Notes under the pieces: model-generated
The model's input: only the letters and a program-made list of their open reading frames with translations
Databases searched by the model: none
Told to the model about the DNA's origin: nothing
Translations under genes and position numbers: made by a program
Shown: positions 44,256 through 53,496 of the stretch, one piece after another
Layout: every line of letters starts with the position of its first letter
How positions within the stretch are numbered: the stretch's first letter is position 1
DNA from: Limnohabitans sp. Rim8
Lineage (GTDB): Bacteria > Pseudomonadota > Gammaproteobacteria > Burkholderiales > Burkholderiaceae_C
Assembly: GCA_945897465.1 (NCBI GenBank)
Contig: CAMDFK010000001.1
Location: forward strand, 163,993 to 227,992
DNA length: 64,000 nt
Reading direction: 5' to 3'

Positions 44256-45604
44256 GTCGGCTCTCGCATGGGGGGAACAGGATTCAGGCGCAATTCGGCG
44301 GCGCGGGCGTGCGCTTGAAGGCCTTCGCCATAAGCCAGCTCGGCGGCGATGCGTCCCAAGGGCTGCGCACCAGCTTCGCTCACCTCAATGAGGCTGCTGC
44401 GCTTTTGGAAGTCGTACACACCCAAAGGCGAGGAAAAACGCGCCGTGCCGCTGGTGGGCAGCACGTGGTTGGGACCTGCGCAGTAGTCGCCCAGCGACTC
44501 GCTGGTGAATGCGCCCATGAAGATCGCACCCGCGTGGCGCAGCAGAGGCTCCCAACGGTGCGGCTCGCTGCTCGACACCTCCAAGTGCTCGGGCGCGATG
44601 CGGTTGCTGATGGCGCAGGCTTCCTCCATGCTGCGCGTCAAAATCAATGCACCACGGTCGTTGAGCGACTTGGCGATGATCTCGCGGCGGGGCATAGAGG
44701 GCAAGAGGCGGTCAATGGCGGCCTGGACCTCGGCAATATAGGCCGCATCGGGGCAAAGCAAGATGCTTTGCGCCAGCTCGTCGTGCTCGGCCTGGCTGAA
44801 CAAATCCATCGCCACCCATTCGGCGGGCGTGCTGCCGTCGGCCAAAACCAAAATTTCTGAGGGGCCCGCGATCATGTCGATGCCCACGGTGCCGAACACG
44901 CGCTTTTTGGCACTGGCCACATAGGCGTTGCCCGGGCCGGTGATCTTGTCCACCTTGGGGATGGTGGCGGTGCCGTAAGCCAATGCCGCCACGGCTTGTG
45001 CACCACCCACGGTGAAGGCGCGGCTCACACCGGCCACACAGGCGGCGGCCAGCACCAGTGGATTGCGCACGCCTTGTGGTGTGGGCACCACCATGATGAT
45101 CTCTTGCACACCCGCCACATGGGCGGGAATGGCGTTCATCAACACCGATGAGGGGTAAGCGGCTTTGCCACCGGGCACGTAAATGCCCACGCGGTCGAGT
45201 GGTGTGACTTTTTGGCCGAGCAGCGAGCCGTCTTCGTCGCGGTAGCTCCAACTCTCGCCAGACGCTTTCTTTTGGGCTTCGTGGTACTTGCGCACCCGGG
45301 CAGCGGCTGCTTGCAGGGCTTCGCGTTGTGCGGCGGGCAGGCTGTCGAGTGCCGCTTTCAGTTCAGCTTGGGTGATCTCCAAAGCTTTCACGTCGGTCCC
45401 TTGCAGGCCGTCAAAGCGCTGGGTGTAATCGAGCACGGCCGCATCGCCACGCTTTTGCACGTCGGCCAGAATCTCGGCCACGCGCTGCTCAATGGCGGCG
45501 TCGGTGTCGGCAGACCAATGCAGGCGGGCCGCAAAGGCCGCTTCAAAACCGGGCTCAAACGTGCTCAGTTGCAAAGGTTTGGCGTGCAGAGCCGTCGAGT
45601 CCAT
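44252..45604 (-). CDS. hisD: Histidinol dehydrogenase
   Basis: Zinc- and NAD-dependent enzyme for the last two steps of histidine synthesis. Conserved blocks are [74 protein letters not shown] (Gln and His zinc ligands) and AEHLEV. The product is 450 residues. It starts five bases after hisG. Confidence 0.96.
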   Translation of the reverse strand: MDSTALHAKPLQLSTFEPGFEAAFAARLHWSADTDAAIEQRVAEILADVQKRGDAAVLDYTQRFDGLQGTDVKALEITQAELKAALDSLPAAQREALQAAAARVRKYHEAQKKASGESWSYRDEDGSLLGQKVTPLDRVGIYVPGGKAAYPSSVLMNAIPAHVAGVQEIIMVVPTPQGVRNPLVLAAACVAGVSRAFTVGGAQAVAALAYGTATIPKVDKITGPGNAYVASAKKRVFGTVGIDMIAGPSEILVLADGSTPAEWVAMDLFSQAEHDELAQSILLCPDAAYIAEVQAAIDRLLPSMPRREIIAKSLNDRGALILTRSMEEACAISNRIAPEHLEVSSSEPHRWEPLLRHAGAIFMGAFTSESLGDYCAGPNHVLPTSGTARFSSPLGVYDFQKRSSLIEVSEAGAQPLGRIAAELAYGEGLQAHARAAELRLNPVPPMREPT

Positions 45605-45609
45605 GAGGG

Positions 45610-46251
45610 TCAGTCCTTCTTCACTGCGCCCGCGAAGGCATCGATGATGGCGCGGATCGGCGCTTGCTTGAGCTTGAGCGCGGCCTGGTTAACCACCAAG
45701 CGCGAGCTGATGTCCATGATGCGTTCGACCTCGATCAAGTGGTTGGCCTTGAGGGTGTTGCCGGTGGACACCAGATCAACGATGGCATCGGCCAAGCCCG
45801 TGAGCGGGGCCAGTTCCATGCTGCCATACAGCTTGATCAGGTCGACGTGCACGCCTTTGGTGGCAAAAAAGTCGCGGGCGATGGCGGTGTATTTGGTGGC
45901 CACTTTCAAGCGTGCACCGGTGCGCACCAGCGCCGCGTAGTCGTCATCGGCCCGCACCGCCACGCTCATGCGGCATTTGGCGATGTTCAGGTCCAGCGGC
46001 TGGTACAAGCCCTGGCCGCCGTGTTCAATCAGCGTGTCCAAACCGGTCACGCCCAAGTCAGCACCGCCATATTCCACATAGGTGGGCACATCGCTGGCCC
46101 GCACCAGCACCACGCGCACATTGGGCTGGTTGGTGGGCAAGATCAGCTTGCGGGATTTTTCGGGGTCTTCGAGCACCTCGATGCCTGCGGCTTGGAGCAG
46201 CGGCAGGGTTTCGTCAAAGATGCGTCCTTTGGACAGGGCCAGCGTGATCAT
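45610..46251 (-). CDS. hisG: ATP phosphoribosyltransferase, short form HisG
   Basis: Commits ATP and PRPP to histidine synthesis. The 213-residue length and absence of the C-terminal ACT-like domain mark the short form, which needs the regulatory subunit HisZ; no hisZ lies in this window. [18 protein letters not shown] and [15 protein letters not shown] are typical, and the PRPP loop is [16 protein letters not shown]. Its ATG overlaps the murA stop by four bases, so the his operon is coupled to murA. Confidence 0.96.
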   Translation of the reverse strand: MITLALSKGRIFDETLPLLQAAGIEVLEDPEKSRKLILPTNQPNVRVVLVRASDVPTYVEYGGADLGVTGLDTLIEHGGQGLYQPLDLNIAKCRMSVAVRADDDYAALVRTGARLKVATKYTAIARDFFATKGVHVDLIKLYGSMELAPLTGLADAIVDLVSTGNTLKANHLIEVERIMDISSRLVVNQAALKLKQAPIRAIIDAFAGAVKKD

Positions 46252-47513
46252 TTCACTCTTTCAATGTTGGCCCCCAGGCCACGCAGTTTCAATTCCATGC
46301 GGTCGTAGCCACGGTCCAGGTGGTAAATGCGGTCAACGATGGTTTCGCCTTCGGCCACCAAGCCGGCGATCACCAAGCTGGCCGAGGCCCGCAAATCGGT
46401 GGCCATCACGGTGGCGCCCGAAAGCTTTTCAACGCCCTCGATCACCGACACTTTGCCATCGATCTGGATGTGCGCACCCAGGCGCACCAGCTCGTTGACG
46501 TGCATGAAGCGGTTTTCAAAAATGGTCTCAGTCACCTTGCTTGCGCCCTGCGCGATGCAGTTGAGCGCCATGAATTGCGCCTGCATGTCGGTGGGGAAGC
46601 CCGGGTATTCGGTGGTGCGAAAGCTCTGGGCTTTCAAGCGGCCATCGGCTTGGATACGGATGAAGTCCTCGCCCGCCTCGATGGTGGCCCCGGCGTCACG
46701 CAGCTTTTCGATCACGACTTCGAGGTGGTCGGCGCGGCCGTGGCGCAAAACCACATCACCGCCCGTTGCGGCCACAGCACAAAGGAAGGTGCCCGTTTCA
46801 ATGCGGTCGGCCACCACTTGGTGCTCGCAGCCGTGCAAACGGTCCACGCCCTGAATGCGGATGCGACGCGTGCCGTGGCCTTCGATCTTCGCGCCCATTT
46901 TGATGAGCATCTCGGCCAAATCGGGAATCTCGGGCTCCTGGGCGGCGTTTTCCAGCACCGTCTCGCCTTCGGCCAAGGTCGCGGCCATCATGAAGTTTTC
47001 GGTGCCGGTGACGGTGACCATGTCGGTGGTGATGTGAGCACCTTTGAGGCGCGTTCGGCCCTCAGGCAAGCTGGCCAGCATGTAGCCGTGGTCCACCTTG
47101 ATGACCGCACCCATGGCCTGCAGGCCTTTGATGTGCTGGTCAACCGGACGCGAGCCAATGGCGCAACCGCCGGGCAACGACACCTTGGCCTGGCCAAAAC
47201 GGGCCAACAAGGGGCCCAGCGCCAGCACCGAGGCCCGCATGGTTTTCACCAGCTCATAGGGGGCTTCGGGGTTGTTCAAAACCCCTGCGCTCAGCGTGAC
47301 GCGGCCGTTTTCGTGGTGCTCGGCCGTCACGCCCATGTTGCGGATCAGCTTGAGCATGGTTGTCACGTCTTGCAGGCGCGGCACATTGGTCAGCGTGACG
47401 GGCTCGGCGCTCAACAAGGCGGCGCACAACTCGGGCAGGGCAGCGTTTTTGGCGCCCGACACATCGAGCAAGCCTTGAAGCCTTTGGCCGCCGCGAATTT
47501 TCAGTTTGTCCAT
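46248..47513 (-). CDS. murA: UDP-N-acetylglucosamine 1-carboxyvinyltransferase
   Basis: First committed step of peptidoglycan synthesis: transfer of enolpyruvate from PEP to UDP-GlcNAc; the fosfomycin target. The catalytic cysteine is in [19 protein letters not shown], so the enzyme should be fosfomycin-sensitive in principle. The inside-out barrel repeats are evident ([29 protein letters not shown]). The product is 421 residues. It sits between a bolA-type gene and hisG as in most Burkholderiales. Confidence 0.97.
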   Translation of the reverse strand: MDKLKIRGGQRLQGLLDVSGAKNAALPELCAALLSAEPVTLTNVPRLQDVTTMLKLIRNMGVTAEHHENGRVTLSAGVLNNPEAPYELVKTMRASVLALGPLLARFGQAKVSLPGGCAIGSRPVDQHIKGLQAMGAVIKVDHGYMLASLPEGRTRLKGAHITTDMVTVTGTENFMMAATLAEGETVLENAAQEPEIPDLAEMLIKMGAKIEGHGTRRIRIQGVDRLHGCEHQVVADRIETGTFLCAVAATGGDVVLRHGRADHLEVVIEKLRDAGATIEAGEDFIRIQADGRLKAQSFRTTEYPGFPTDMQAQFMALNCIAQGASKVTETIFENRFMHVNELVRLGAHIQIDGKVSVIEGVEKLSGATVMATDLRASASLVIAGLVAEGETIVDRIYHLDRGYDRMELKLRGLGANIERVK

Positions 47514-47551
47514 AAGTCAGGTCGGTGCATTGCGGCCCGGAGGCCTTCGTT

Positions 47552-47794
47552 TCATTTCGATTGCGCAGCCCATTCGGCGGGTGTGTAGGTTTTCATCGAC
47601 AAGGCGTGGACCTCGTCGGTGTGCATTTTTTGGCCCAGCGTGGCGTAGACCCGCTGGTGCCGGGCAATGGGGCGCATCCCCGCAAAGACCTCGGACACGA
47701 CCACCGCACTCCAGTGGCGTCCATCGCCCTCCACCACGAGGTGGGTGCACGAAAGGCCTGCGGCGATGATGGCTTGGAGTTGCTCAGCGTTCAT
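47552..47794 (-). CDS. BolA-family protein (IbaG-like)
   Basis: An 80-residue protein: MNAEQLQAIIAAGLSCTHLVVEGDGRHWSAVVVSEVFAGMRPIARHQRVYATLG. The conserved core is G-D-G-x-H-W followed by F-x-G-x-x-x-x-x-R-H-x-x-V-Y. Such proteins bind [2Fe-2S] clusters together with CGFS glutaredoxins such as the GrxD in this window. The gene lies between the ABC-2 exporter and murA. Confidence 0.93.
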   Translation of the reverse strand: MNAEQLQAIIAAGLSCTHLVVEGDGRHWSAVVVSEVFAGMRPIARHQRVYATLGQKMHTDEVHALSMKTYTPAEWAAQSK

Positions 47795-47800
47795 GGGGGT

Positions 47801-48556
47801 TCAGCTTCGGATTTTGTAGCCGATGCGCAAAAGGTGAAGGGTCAAGGCACTGATGGCGGCCAAGGCGGTGCCCACCACCGCCAGACTGAGCCAAGGCGAA
47901 ACATCGCTCCTGCCAAAAAAGCCATAACGGAAACCATCGATCATGTAGAAAAACGGGTTCAGGTGGCTGAGCTTTTGCCAAAACGGCGGCAAGGACTGGA
48001 TGGAATAAAACACGCCCGACAAAAACGTCATGGGCATGATGATGAAGTTTTGGAAAGCGGCCATTTGGTCGAACTTCTCAGCCCACAGCCCGGCAATCAC
48101 CCCCAAAGCGCCCATCAAAGCCGCACCCATGACGGCAAAGGCCAAGATCCAAAACGGGTTGACGAAGGTGATGTTGACCATCCAGCCCGTGATGACGAAC
48201 ACGCCCACACCCACAGCCAGCCCGCGTACGACCGAAGAGCCCACATAGGCCACAAACCAGCTGCGGTGCGACAGGGGGGTGAGCAACAAAAACACCAAGC
48301 TGCCCATGATCTTGCTTTGCACCAGGCTCGACGAGCTGTTGGCGAAAGCATTTTGCAGCACGCCCATCATCATCAGGCCTGGCAATAAAAACGCGGTGTA
48401 GGCCACACTGTCGTAGACCTTGACGTGGTCTTCGAGCACATGGCCAAAAATCAGCATGTACAACACCGAAGTCAGCACGGGTGCGCCCACCGTCTGGAAA
48501 GCGACTTTCCAGAACCGCAACACTTCTTTGTAGAGCAGGGTTTGCCAGCCGGTCAT
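47801..48556 (-). CDS. ABC-2 type transporter permease (YadH-like)
   Basis: Inner-membrane permease of an exporter, 251 residues with six hydrophobic segments and the ABC-2 motif (MPMTFLSGVFYSIQSLPPFWQKLSHLNPFFYMIDGFRYGFFG). It resembles E. coli YadH. The substrate is unknown. Its start overlaps the stop of the ATPase gene by four bases. It ends seven bases before the bolA-type gene. Confidence 0.9.
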   Translation of the reverse strand: MTGWQTLLYKEVLRFWKVAFQTVGAPVLTSVLYMLIFGHVLEDHVKVYDSVAYTAFLLPGLMMMGVLQNAFANSSSSLVQSKIMGSLVFLLLTPLSHRSWFVAYVGSSVVRGLAVGVGVFVITGWMVNITFVNPFWILAFAVMGAALMGALGVIAGLWAEKFDQMAAFQNFIIMPMTFLSGVFYSIQSLPPFWQKLSHLNPFFYMIDGFRYGFFGRSDVSPWLSLAVVGTALAAISALTLHLLRIGYKIRS

Positions 48557-49488
48557 GCCAAGGCTCCCGAAGCGGTTTGTTTGCGGTTCATGACTTCCAG
48601 GAACACGTCTTCCAGATCAGCTTGGCGAATTTCCACGTCCTCAGCAACCAAGCCCGCGGTGCGGATGGTGGCGAGATGGTTTTCGATCTCGACCGCGTTG
48701 TGCACCGGCAACTGCACGATGCGACCCGTGACGCGGGCCATCGCTGCCACAGCAGGCGGCAAGTCACCGTCGAGTTTGAAACGCAGCACCTGGCTGGTGG
48801 CCGAGCGCAGCAAATCAGATGTGCGCTCCAAAGCCAGCAGCTGGCCGCGCTTGAGCATGGCGATGCGCCCGCACAGGGCCTCCGCCTCTTCAAGGTAGTG
48901 GGTGGTGAGCAAGACAGTGTGGCCTTGCTTGTTGAGTTTGGCGATGAAAGCCCACAAGGTTTGGCGCAGCTCCACATCGACCCCGGCGGTGGGCTCGTCG
49001 AGCACGATGACACGCGGTTTGTGTACCAAGGCTTGCGCCACCAGCACACGGCGCTTCATCCCGCCCGAGAGTTGGCGCATGTTGGAACCCGCTTTGTCGG
49101 CCAGACCCAGGCTCTCCAGCAACTCGTCGATCCAAGCGTCGTTGTGCTTGACGCCGAAATAGCCCGACTGGATGCGCAGCGATTCGCGCACCGTGAAAAA
49201 GGGGTCAAACACCAGCTCTTGCGGCACCACGCCCAGCAGACGGCGTGCAGCGGCGTAATCACTTTGCACATCGTGACCATGCACCAACACACGCCCGGTG
49301 GAGGGGCGGCTGAGGCCCGCCAAGGTGCTGATCAGGGTGGTTTTACCCGCACCGTTGGGGCCGAGCAGGCCGAAGAACTCGCCCTCCTCCACATCAAAGC
49401 TGACTTGGTCGAGCGCTTTGAACGCGGCTGCGCCCGCCTGTTTGGCTGGGTAAATCTTGGAGACGGTTTGGAAAGAGAGCGCTGGCAT
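48553..49488 (-). CDS. ABC transporter ATP-binding protein (YadG-like)
   Basis: ATPase partner of the ABC-2 permease. Walker A is GPNGAGKTT, the signature is QLSGGMKRRVLVAQALVHKPRV, and Walker B is VIVLDEPTAGVD. A C-terminal extension brings it to 311 residues, as in YadG. The pair stands between the mla genes and murA in most Burkholderiales, which hints at an envelope role, but no substrate is known. Confidence 0.92.
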   Translation of the reverse strand: MPALSFQTVSKIYPAKQAGAAAFKALDQVSFDVEEGEFFGLLGPNGAGKTTLISTLAGLSRPSTGRVLVHGHDVQSDYAAARRLLGVVPQELVFDPFFTVRESLRIQSGYFGVKHNDAWIDELLESLGLADKAGSNMRQLSGGMKRRVLVAQALVHKPRVIVLDEPTAGVDVELRQTLWAFIAKLNKQGHTVLLTTHYLEEAEALCGRIAMLKRGQLLALERTSDLLRSATSQVLRFKLDGDLPPAVAAMARVTGRIVQLPVHNAVEIENHLATIRTAGLVAEDVEIRQADLEDVFLEVMNRKQTASGALA

Positions 49489-49571
49489 GGAAGAGGCCTA
49501 TTTTAAGTGCTGGCCCGCAGGTCCATGAAGACCGACTGCAGATCGCCCCCAAAAGACCCAAAAACGAACAC

Positions 49572-49847
49572 TCAGGCAGGCTGCAACAAGTCCATCACCC
49601 CGTAAAGGCTGGCCAACTCGCGCAAGCGTTGGGGCATTCCCTCGACCCGCAAGGCAGTGCCTTTGTGGATCAGCACCCGGCGCAAGCCCAGCAACACGGC
49701 GAGTGCCGAAGAGTCAAATTCAGACAGTTCTGAGGCGTCCAGGCTCACCGCAGGCGGCAAAACAGGCGGCAATTGCGTGACCCACTGCGCCAGACAGGCG
49801 TCGGCCTGATCGTGCAGCAAGGTGGCGGGCAGCTTCAGGGGACTCAT
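49572..49847 (-). CDS. mlaB: STAS-domain protein MlaB
   Basis: Regulatory subunit of the Mla phospholipid transporter ATPase. The STAS fold has VSLDASELSEFDSSALAVLLGLRRV, with the conserved D-S-S/A loop. The product is 91 residues from the ATG giving MSPLKLPATLL; an in-frame TTG lies just upstream. It is the last gene of mlaFEDACB, 13 bases after mlaC. Confidence 0.88.
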   Translation of the reverse strand: MSPLKLPATLLHDQADACLAQWVTQLPPVLPPAVSLDASELSEFDSSALAVLLGLRRVLIHKGTALRVEGMPQRLRELASLYGVMDLLQPA

Positions 49848-49860
49848 GCCAAACAAGGGA

Positions 49861-50517
49861 TCAAGACGCTTTGGCGTTGGATTTATTGCGTGCGGCCAAG
49901 CTGGCGATCAGCGCATCGAGGCCACCGGCATTGATTTCTTTAGTGAACTGGTTGCGGTAGTTTTCGACCAGCCACACACCCAAGACGTTGAGATCAAAAA
50001 TCATCCAGCCCGAGCCTTGACCCGGTGTTTTTTCGAGCCGATAGTCCAGCTGAATCGGTGACCCTTTGCCACGCACTTCGGTGTTGACCACCAGATTTTT
50101 ATCCTCTTGGCCAGCCCGCAAGGGCTTGACCACCACGACTTGGTCGTTGATCTGGCCAAGGGCGCCCGAATAGGTGCGCACCAACAAGACCTTGAACTCC
50201 TCTTGCAAGCGCTTTTTCTGCTCAGGCGTGGCCTTGCGCCAGGCCGGGCCCGTGGCCAGGGCGGTCATGCGCAGGAAGTTCACATGCGGCATGAGCTGCG
50301 TGTCAACCAACTGCATGATCTTGTTGATGTCACCGTTGCGCAGGGCCTTGTCGGCCTTGATGGTGTTGAGCGTGTCGTTGGTGATGCGCTGAATGAAGGC
50401 TTCGGGGGCCTCATCGGCGGCCATGGCCAGGCCAGAAGACCCCAACAAGCTGGCGGCGCAGACGGCCACAAGCACATGGCGACGGTTCAGGAAAAATGCG
50501 GTATCGGTTTTGGTCAT
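49861..50517 (-). CDS. mlaC: Periplasmic phospholipid-binding protein MlaC
   Basis: Periplasmic shuttle that carries phospholipid between MlaA in the outer membrane and MlaFEDB in the inner membrane. A signal peptide (NRRHVLVAVCAASLLGSSGLAMA) is followed by the Tol-tolerance/Ttg2D domain (ITNDTLNTIKADKALRNGDINKIMQLVDTQLMPHVNFLRMTALATG-like). The start giving MTKTDTAFFLNRR yields 218 residues; the long upstream open frame is not coding-like. It follows mlaA. Confidence 0.94.
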   Translation of the reverse strand: MTKTDTAFFLNRRHVLVAVCAASLLGSSGLAMAADEAPEAFIQRITNDTLNTIKADKALRNGDINKIMQLVDTQLMPHVNFLRMTALATGPAWRKATPEQKKRLQEEFKVLLVRTYSGALGQINDQVVVVKPLRAGQEDKNLVVNTEVRGKGSPIQLDYRLEKTPGQGSGWMIFDLNVLGVWLVENYRNQFTKEINAGGLDALIASLAARNKSNAKAS

Positions 50518-50569
50518 GAACGAACTATAGAGCCTGCAGCCAAGGTAGGTGTTAACAACTGTAACGGTC

Positions 50570-51307
50570 TTATTTTGGCTCGGACTCTCCGTCCCCGTAG
50601 TCGAAATTCGATGGCGGGTTGCCGTCGTAAATGTCGTTGCGGCGCTTTTGCAAATAGCCATCACGCACAAACGAATAAGGGTCCAGCGACGCCGCCTTGA
50701 CCACGTCCACCGTTTGCAGCAGCCCCGAACGGATGTCCAAAACGCGCGTCACGGTCAAGGCGTTGCGGGTGGCATCGTCCGAGAACCGCTGAGACGCATC
50801 ACCCTGCATGTCGAGTGGCAAAGCCAAGGTATCGCGTAAAGTGGATGGCCCCAACACTGGCAATACCACATAGGGGCCAGGCTTGACGCCCCAGTAGCCC
50901 AAGGTCTGGCCAAAATCTTCCTTGCGTTTTTCGAGGCGCATTGCGGTCGCCACATCCAGCAAACCGCCCAAACCCAAAAAAGTATTGACATTGATGCGCA
51001 TGAAGGTCTCGACCGTGGCCTGCCCCTTGAGTTGCAGGGCGCTGTTGGCCATGGACCAGACATCACCCAAGTTGCCCAAAAAGTTGCCCACGCCCGTGCG
51101 CACAAAACTGGGCGTCACTTTCACATAAAGCTCAGCAGCGGGTTTGATGGCGGCATTGTCCAAAACTTCATTGAATTGAAAAACGCTGCGGTTCATCGAC
51201 TCCCAAGGGTCGCGTGCATCGGCGGTTTGCACCGTGGCGCAGCCCTGCAAGGCCAACAGACCGACCAAAAGTGTGAGTGAAGTGCAGCGCTGGATCCAAG
51301 TGATCAT
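50570..51307 (-). CDS. mlaA: Outer-membrane lipoprotein MlaA (VacJ)
   Basis: Removes misplaced phospholipids from the outer leaflet together with a porin. A lipoprotein signal with lipobox LQGC (LLALQGCATVQ) leads to DPWESMNRSVFQFNEVLDNAAIKP, the VacJ start. LGYWGVKPGPYVVLPVLGPSTLRD follows. The product is 245 residues. It lies between mlaD and mlaC, the order usual in betaproteobacteria, and overlaps mlaD by four bases. Confidence 0.95.
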   Translation of the reverse strand: MITWIQRCTSLTLLVGLLALQGCATVQTADARDPWESMNRSVFQFNEVLDNAAIKPAAELYVKVTPSFVRTGVGNFLGNLGDVWSMANSALQLKGQATVETFMRINVNTFLGLGGLLDVATAMRLEKRKEDFGQTLGYWGVKPGPYVVLPVLGPSTLRDTLALPLDMQGDASQRFSDDATRNALTVTRVLDIRSGLLQTVDVVKAASLDPYSFVRDGYLQKRRNDIYDGNPPSNFDYGDGESEPK

Positions 51308-51783
51308 GGTTTTTGACTTTCAGGAGCGGATTTTTCGGCCTGGCTGAACAAGAACTGGCTGATCAGGTTTTCCAGGATGACGGCCGACTGGGTGGAGCCA
51401 ATGCGGTCTCCGGCGGCCAGGTTTTTCTCGTCAGCGCCGGGCGTGACATCCAGGTATTGCTCACCCAGCAAGCCACTGGTGAGAATTTTGAGGGAACTGT
51501 CCTGCGGAAAGGCGTGCTGCGTCTGCATCCCCAAGGTGACTTTGGCTTGGAAGGATTCGCCGTCAAATTCGATTTTCTTGACACGACCGACCACCACACC
51601 GGCACTCTTGACCGCAGCGCCGGGCTTGAGCCCGCCAATGTTGTCGAACTTGGCGGTGACCTCGTAGTCCTGGCTGAAACTCCAGGTCAGCAAGTTAGCG
51701 GCCTTGAGGGCCAAAAAGAGCACGGCAACGGCACCGATCAGCACAAACAAACCCACCCACACATCATTTTTTGAACGTTGCAT
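51304..51783 (-). CDS. mlaD: MCE-domain phospholipid transport protein MlaD
   Basis: Inner-membrane-anchored periplasmic ring. One helix near the start (VGLFVLIGAVAVLFLALKAANL) is followed by the MCE domain (YEVTAKFDNIGGLKPGAAVKSAGVVVGRVKKIEFDG). The late LGEQYLDVTPG block is also typical. The 159 residues fit. It starts ten bases after mlaE. Confidence 0.95.
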   Translation of the reverse strand: MQRSKNDVWVGLFVLIGAVAVLFLALKAANLLTWSFSQDYEVTAKFDNIGGLKPGAAVKSAGVVVGRVKKIEFDGESFQAKVTLGMQTQHAFPQDSSLKILTSGLLGEQYLDVTPGADEKNLAAGDRIGSTQSAVILENLISQFLFSQAEKSAPESQKP

Positions 51784-51793
51784 GACGACCTCC

Positions 51794-52576
51794 TCAAATG
51801 CTGAACATCATTGCGGTCAGGATGAAGTCCAGACCTAAAACCGACAGGGAAGAAACCACCACACTGCGCGTGGTGGCACTGGCCACACCCTCTGGGGTGG
51901 GCTTGGCCACGTAGCCTTGCAGCAGCGCGATGAAGGTCACAGCCACCCCAAACACCACACTCTTGATGATGCCGTTGCCCACGTCCTTGAACACGTCCAC
52001 ACCGCTTTGCATTTGACTCCAAAAGGCGCCGGAGTCAACCCCGATCAGCAAAACACCCACCACATAGCCGCCAAAAATGCCTACCGCGCTGAACACCGCC
52101 GCCAGCAGGGGCAAAGCGATGATGCCACCCCAAAAGCGCAGCGCCAAGATGCGTTGCACCGGGTCCACCGCCATCATCTCGAGCGCCGTGAGCTGCTCGC
52201 CCGCACGCATGAGACCAATCTCAGCCGTGAGTGATGCACCCGCGCGGCCGGCAAACAACAATGCGGCCACCACCGGACCCAACTCGCGCACCAGGCTCAG
52301 CGCCACCAGCAAGCCCAGCGCTTCGGCAGAGCCATAACGCTGCAATGTGTAGTAGCCCTGCAAACCCAGCACAAAGCCCACAAACAGGCCCGACACGGTG
52401 ATGATGGCCAGCGAGTAGTTGCCCAGAAAATGGATCTGGTCGCGCACCAGGCCAAAGCGCTTGAGTGCGGCGCCCGACATGCCCAGCAACTTGAAAAACA
52501 AACGCGCGGCAAAGCCCCAGTCGGCCAGCAAATGCCTTGTGGATGCGCCCAAAGCGCCCAAAAAGGCGGTGATCAT
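51794..52576 (-). CDS. mlaE: Phospholipid ABC transporter permease MlaE
   Basis: Inner-membrane permease of the Mla transporter, 260 residues with the MlaE block (ELGPVVAALLFAGRAGASLTAEIGLMRAGEQLTALEMMAVDPV). Helices at FVGFVLGLQGYYTL and the C-terminal LSVLGLDFILTAMMF are clear. Its start overlaps the mlaF stop by four bases. Confidence 0.95.
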   Translation of the reverse strand: MITAFLGALGASTRHLLADWGFAARLFFKLLGMSGAALKRFGLVRDQIHFLGNYSLAIITVSGLFVGFVLGLQGYYTLQRYGSAEALGLLVALSLVRELGPVVAALLFAGRAGASLTAEIGLMRAGEQLTALEMMAVDPVQRILALRFWGGIIALPLLAAVFSAVGIFGGYVVGVLLIGVDSGAFWSQMQSGVDVFKDVGNGIIKSVVFGVAVTFIALLQGYVAKPTPEGVASATTRSVVVSSLSVLGLDFILTAMMFSI

Positions 52577-53391
52577 GCCGACCTCCGGTCATAGTCTTGC
52601 GCGGCCGTGGATGCCGGGTAATGGAAGGGCACCGGACCATCGCTCAACGCATGGACAAACTGGTGGATCAGCGGGTCGGTGCTGACCCGCAATTCGGCGG
52701 GTGTGCCTTGAGCAGCCACGCCACCGTTGGCCAAAATGACCACATGGTCTGCGATTTCAAAGGTTTCGTTCACGTCGTGCGACACCACCACGCTGGTGAT
52801 GCCCAAGCTGTCGTTCAGGCGCCGGATCAGACGCGCCGCCGTTCCCAGCGAAATCGGGTCAAGGCCAGCAAAAGGCTCGTCGTACATGATCAGGTCTGGG
52901 TCCAGCGCAATGGCCCGGGCCAAGGCCACGCGGCGGCTCATGCCGCCCGATATCTCAGAGGGCTTCAAGTCACGCGCACCTCGCAAGCCCACCGCATCAA
53001 GCTTCATGAGCACAATGTCGCGGATCAGGTCTTCGGACAAACGGGTGTGTTCACGCAGTGGAAAGGCCACGTTGTCGAACACGCTCATATCGGTGAACAG
53101 TGCACCAAACTGGAACAGCATGCCCATGCGGCGGCGGGCGGCGTACAGCTCGGGCTGGCGCATGGGGGCGATGTCTTGGCCGTCAAACAGCAATTGACCC
53201 GCGCTGGCACGGATTTGCCCGCCGATCAGACGCAAAACCGTGGTCTTGCCACCGCCAGACACCCCCATCAAGGCCGTGACTTGTCCTCGCGGCACATTGA
53301 AGCTCAGGTTCTTCAAGATGACACGTTCGCCGTACCCGAATGTCAGGTCGCGCAGTTCAACAAGTGGCGGTGGTGTGGATGGGGTGTTCAT
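52573..53391 (-). CDS. mlaF: Phospholipid ABC transporter ATP-binding protein MlaF
   Basis: ATPase of the Mla system. Walker A is GVSGGGKTT in the form typical of MlaF/Mkl ATPases. The signature is EISGGMSRRVALARAIALDPDLIMYDEPFAGLDP. A C-terminal extension touches MlaB in homologues. The product is 272 residues from the ATG giving MNTPSTPPPLVELRDLTFGYGER. There is no Shine-Dalgarno; the start codon sits directly after the T-run of the gltBD terminator, which makes its own promoter and translation start unclear. Confidence 0.93.
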   Translation of the reverse strand: MNTPSTPPPLVELRDLTFGYGERVILKNLSFNVPRGQVTALMGVSGGGKTTVLRLIGGQIRASAGQLLFDGQDIAPMRQPELYAARRRMGMLFQFGALFTDMSVFDNVAFPLREHTRLSEDLIRDIVLMKLDAVGLRGARDLKPSEISGGMSRRVALARAIALDPDLIMYDEPFAGLDPISLGTAARLIRRLNDSLGITSVVVSHDVNETFEIADHVVILANGGVAAQGTPAELRVSTDPLIHQFVHALSDGPVPFHYPASTAAQDYDRRSA

Positions 53392-53419
53392 GAAAAACAA
53401 AAGCCGGAGGGGTCCGGCT
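53392..53419 (-). terminator. gltBD terminator abutting the mlaF start codon
   Basis: On the minus strand AGCCGGA pairs with TCCGGCT around CCCC, followed by TTTTGTTTTT. The T-run ends two bases before the mlaF ATG. Confidence 0.8.
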
Positions 53420-53436
53420 CTTGTAATGTTAATGAA

Positions 53437-53463
53437 CCAAGGTATACGGTTTGTAAACCTTGG
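53437..53463. repeat. Long hairpin between gltD and mlaF
   Basis: CCAAGGT-A-TAC pairs with GTA-A-ACCTTGG around a 5-base loop, with one A/A mismatch. There is no T-run on either side. It is the middle of three stem-loops in 105 bases. Confidence 0.7.
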
Positions 53464-53466
53464 TAG

Positions 53467-53485
53467 TCTAGGGATTTTACCTAGA
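53467..53485. repeat. Short hairpin directly after gltD
   Basis: TCTAGG pairs with CCTAGA around the loop GATTTTA. It lies 11 bases after the gltD stop on the minus strand. Confidence 0.55.
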
Positions 53486-53496
53486 ACCCGATGGCC

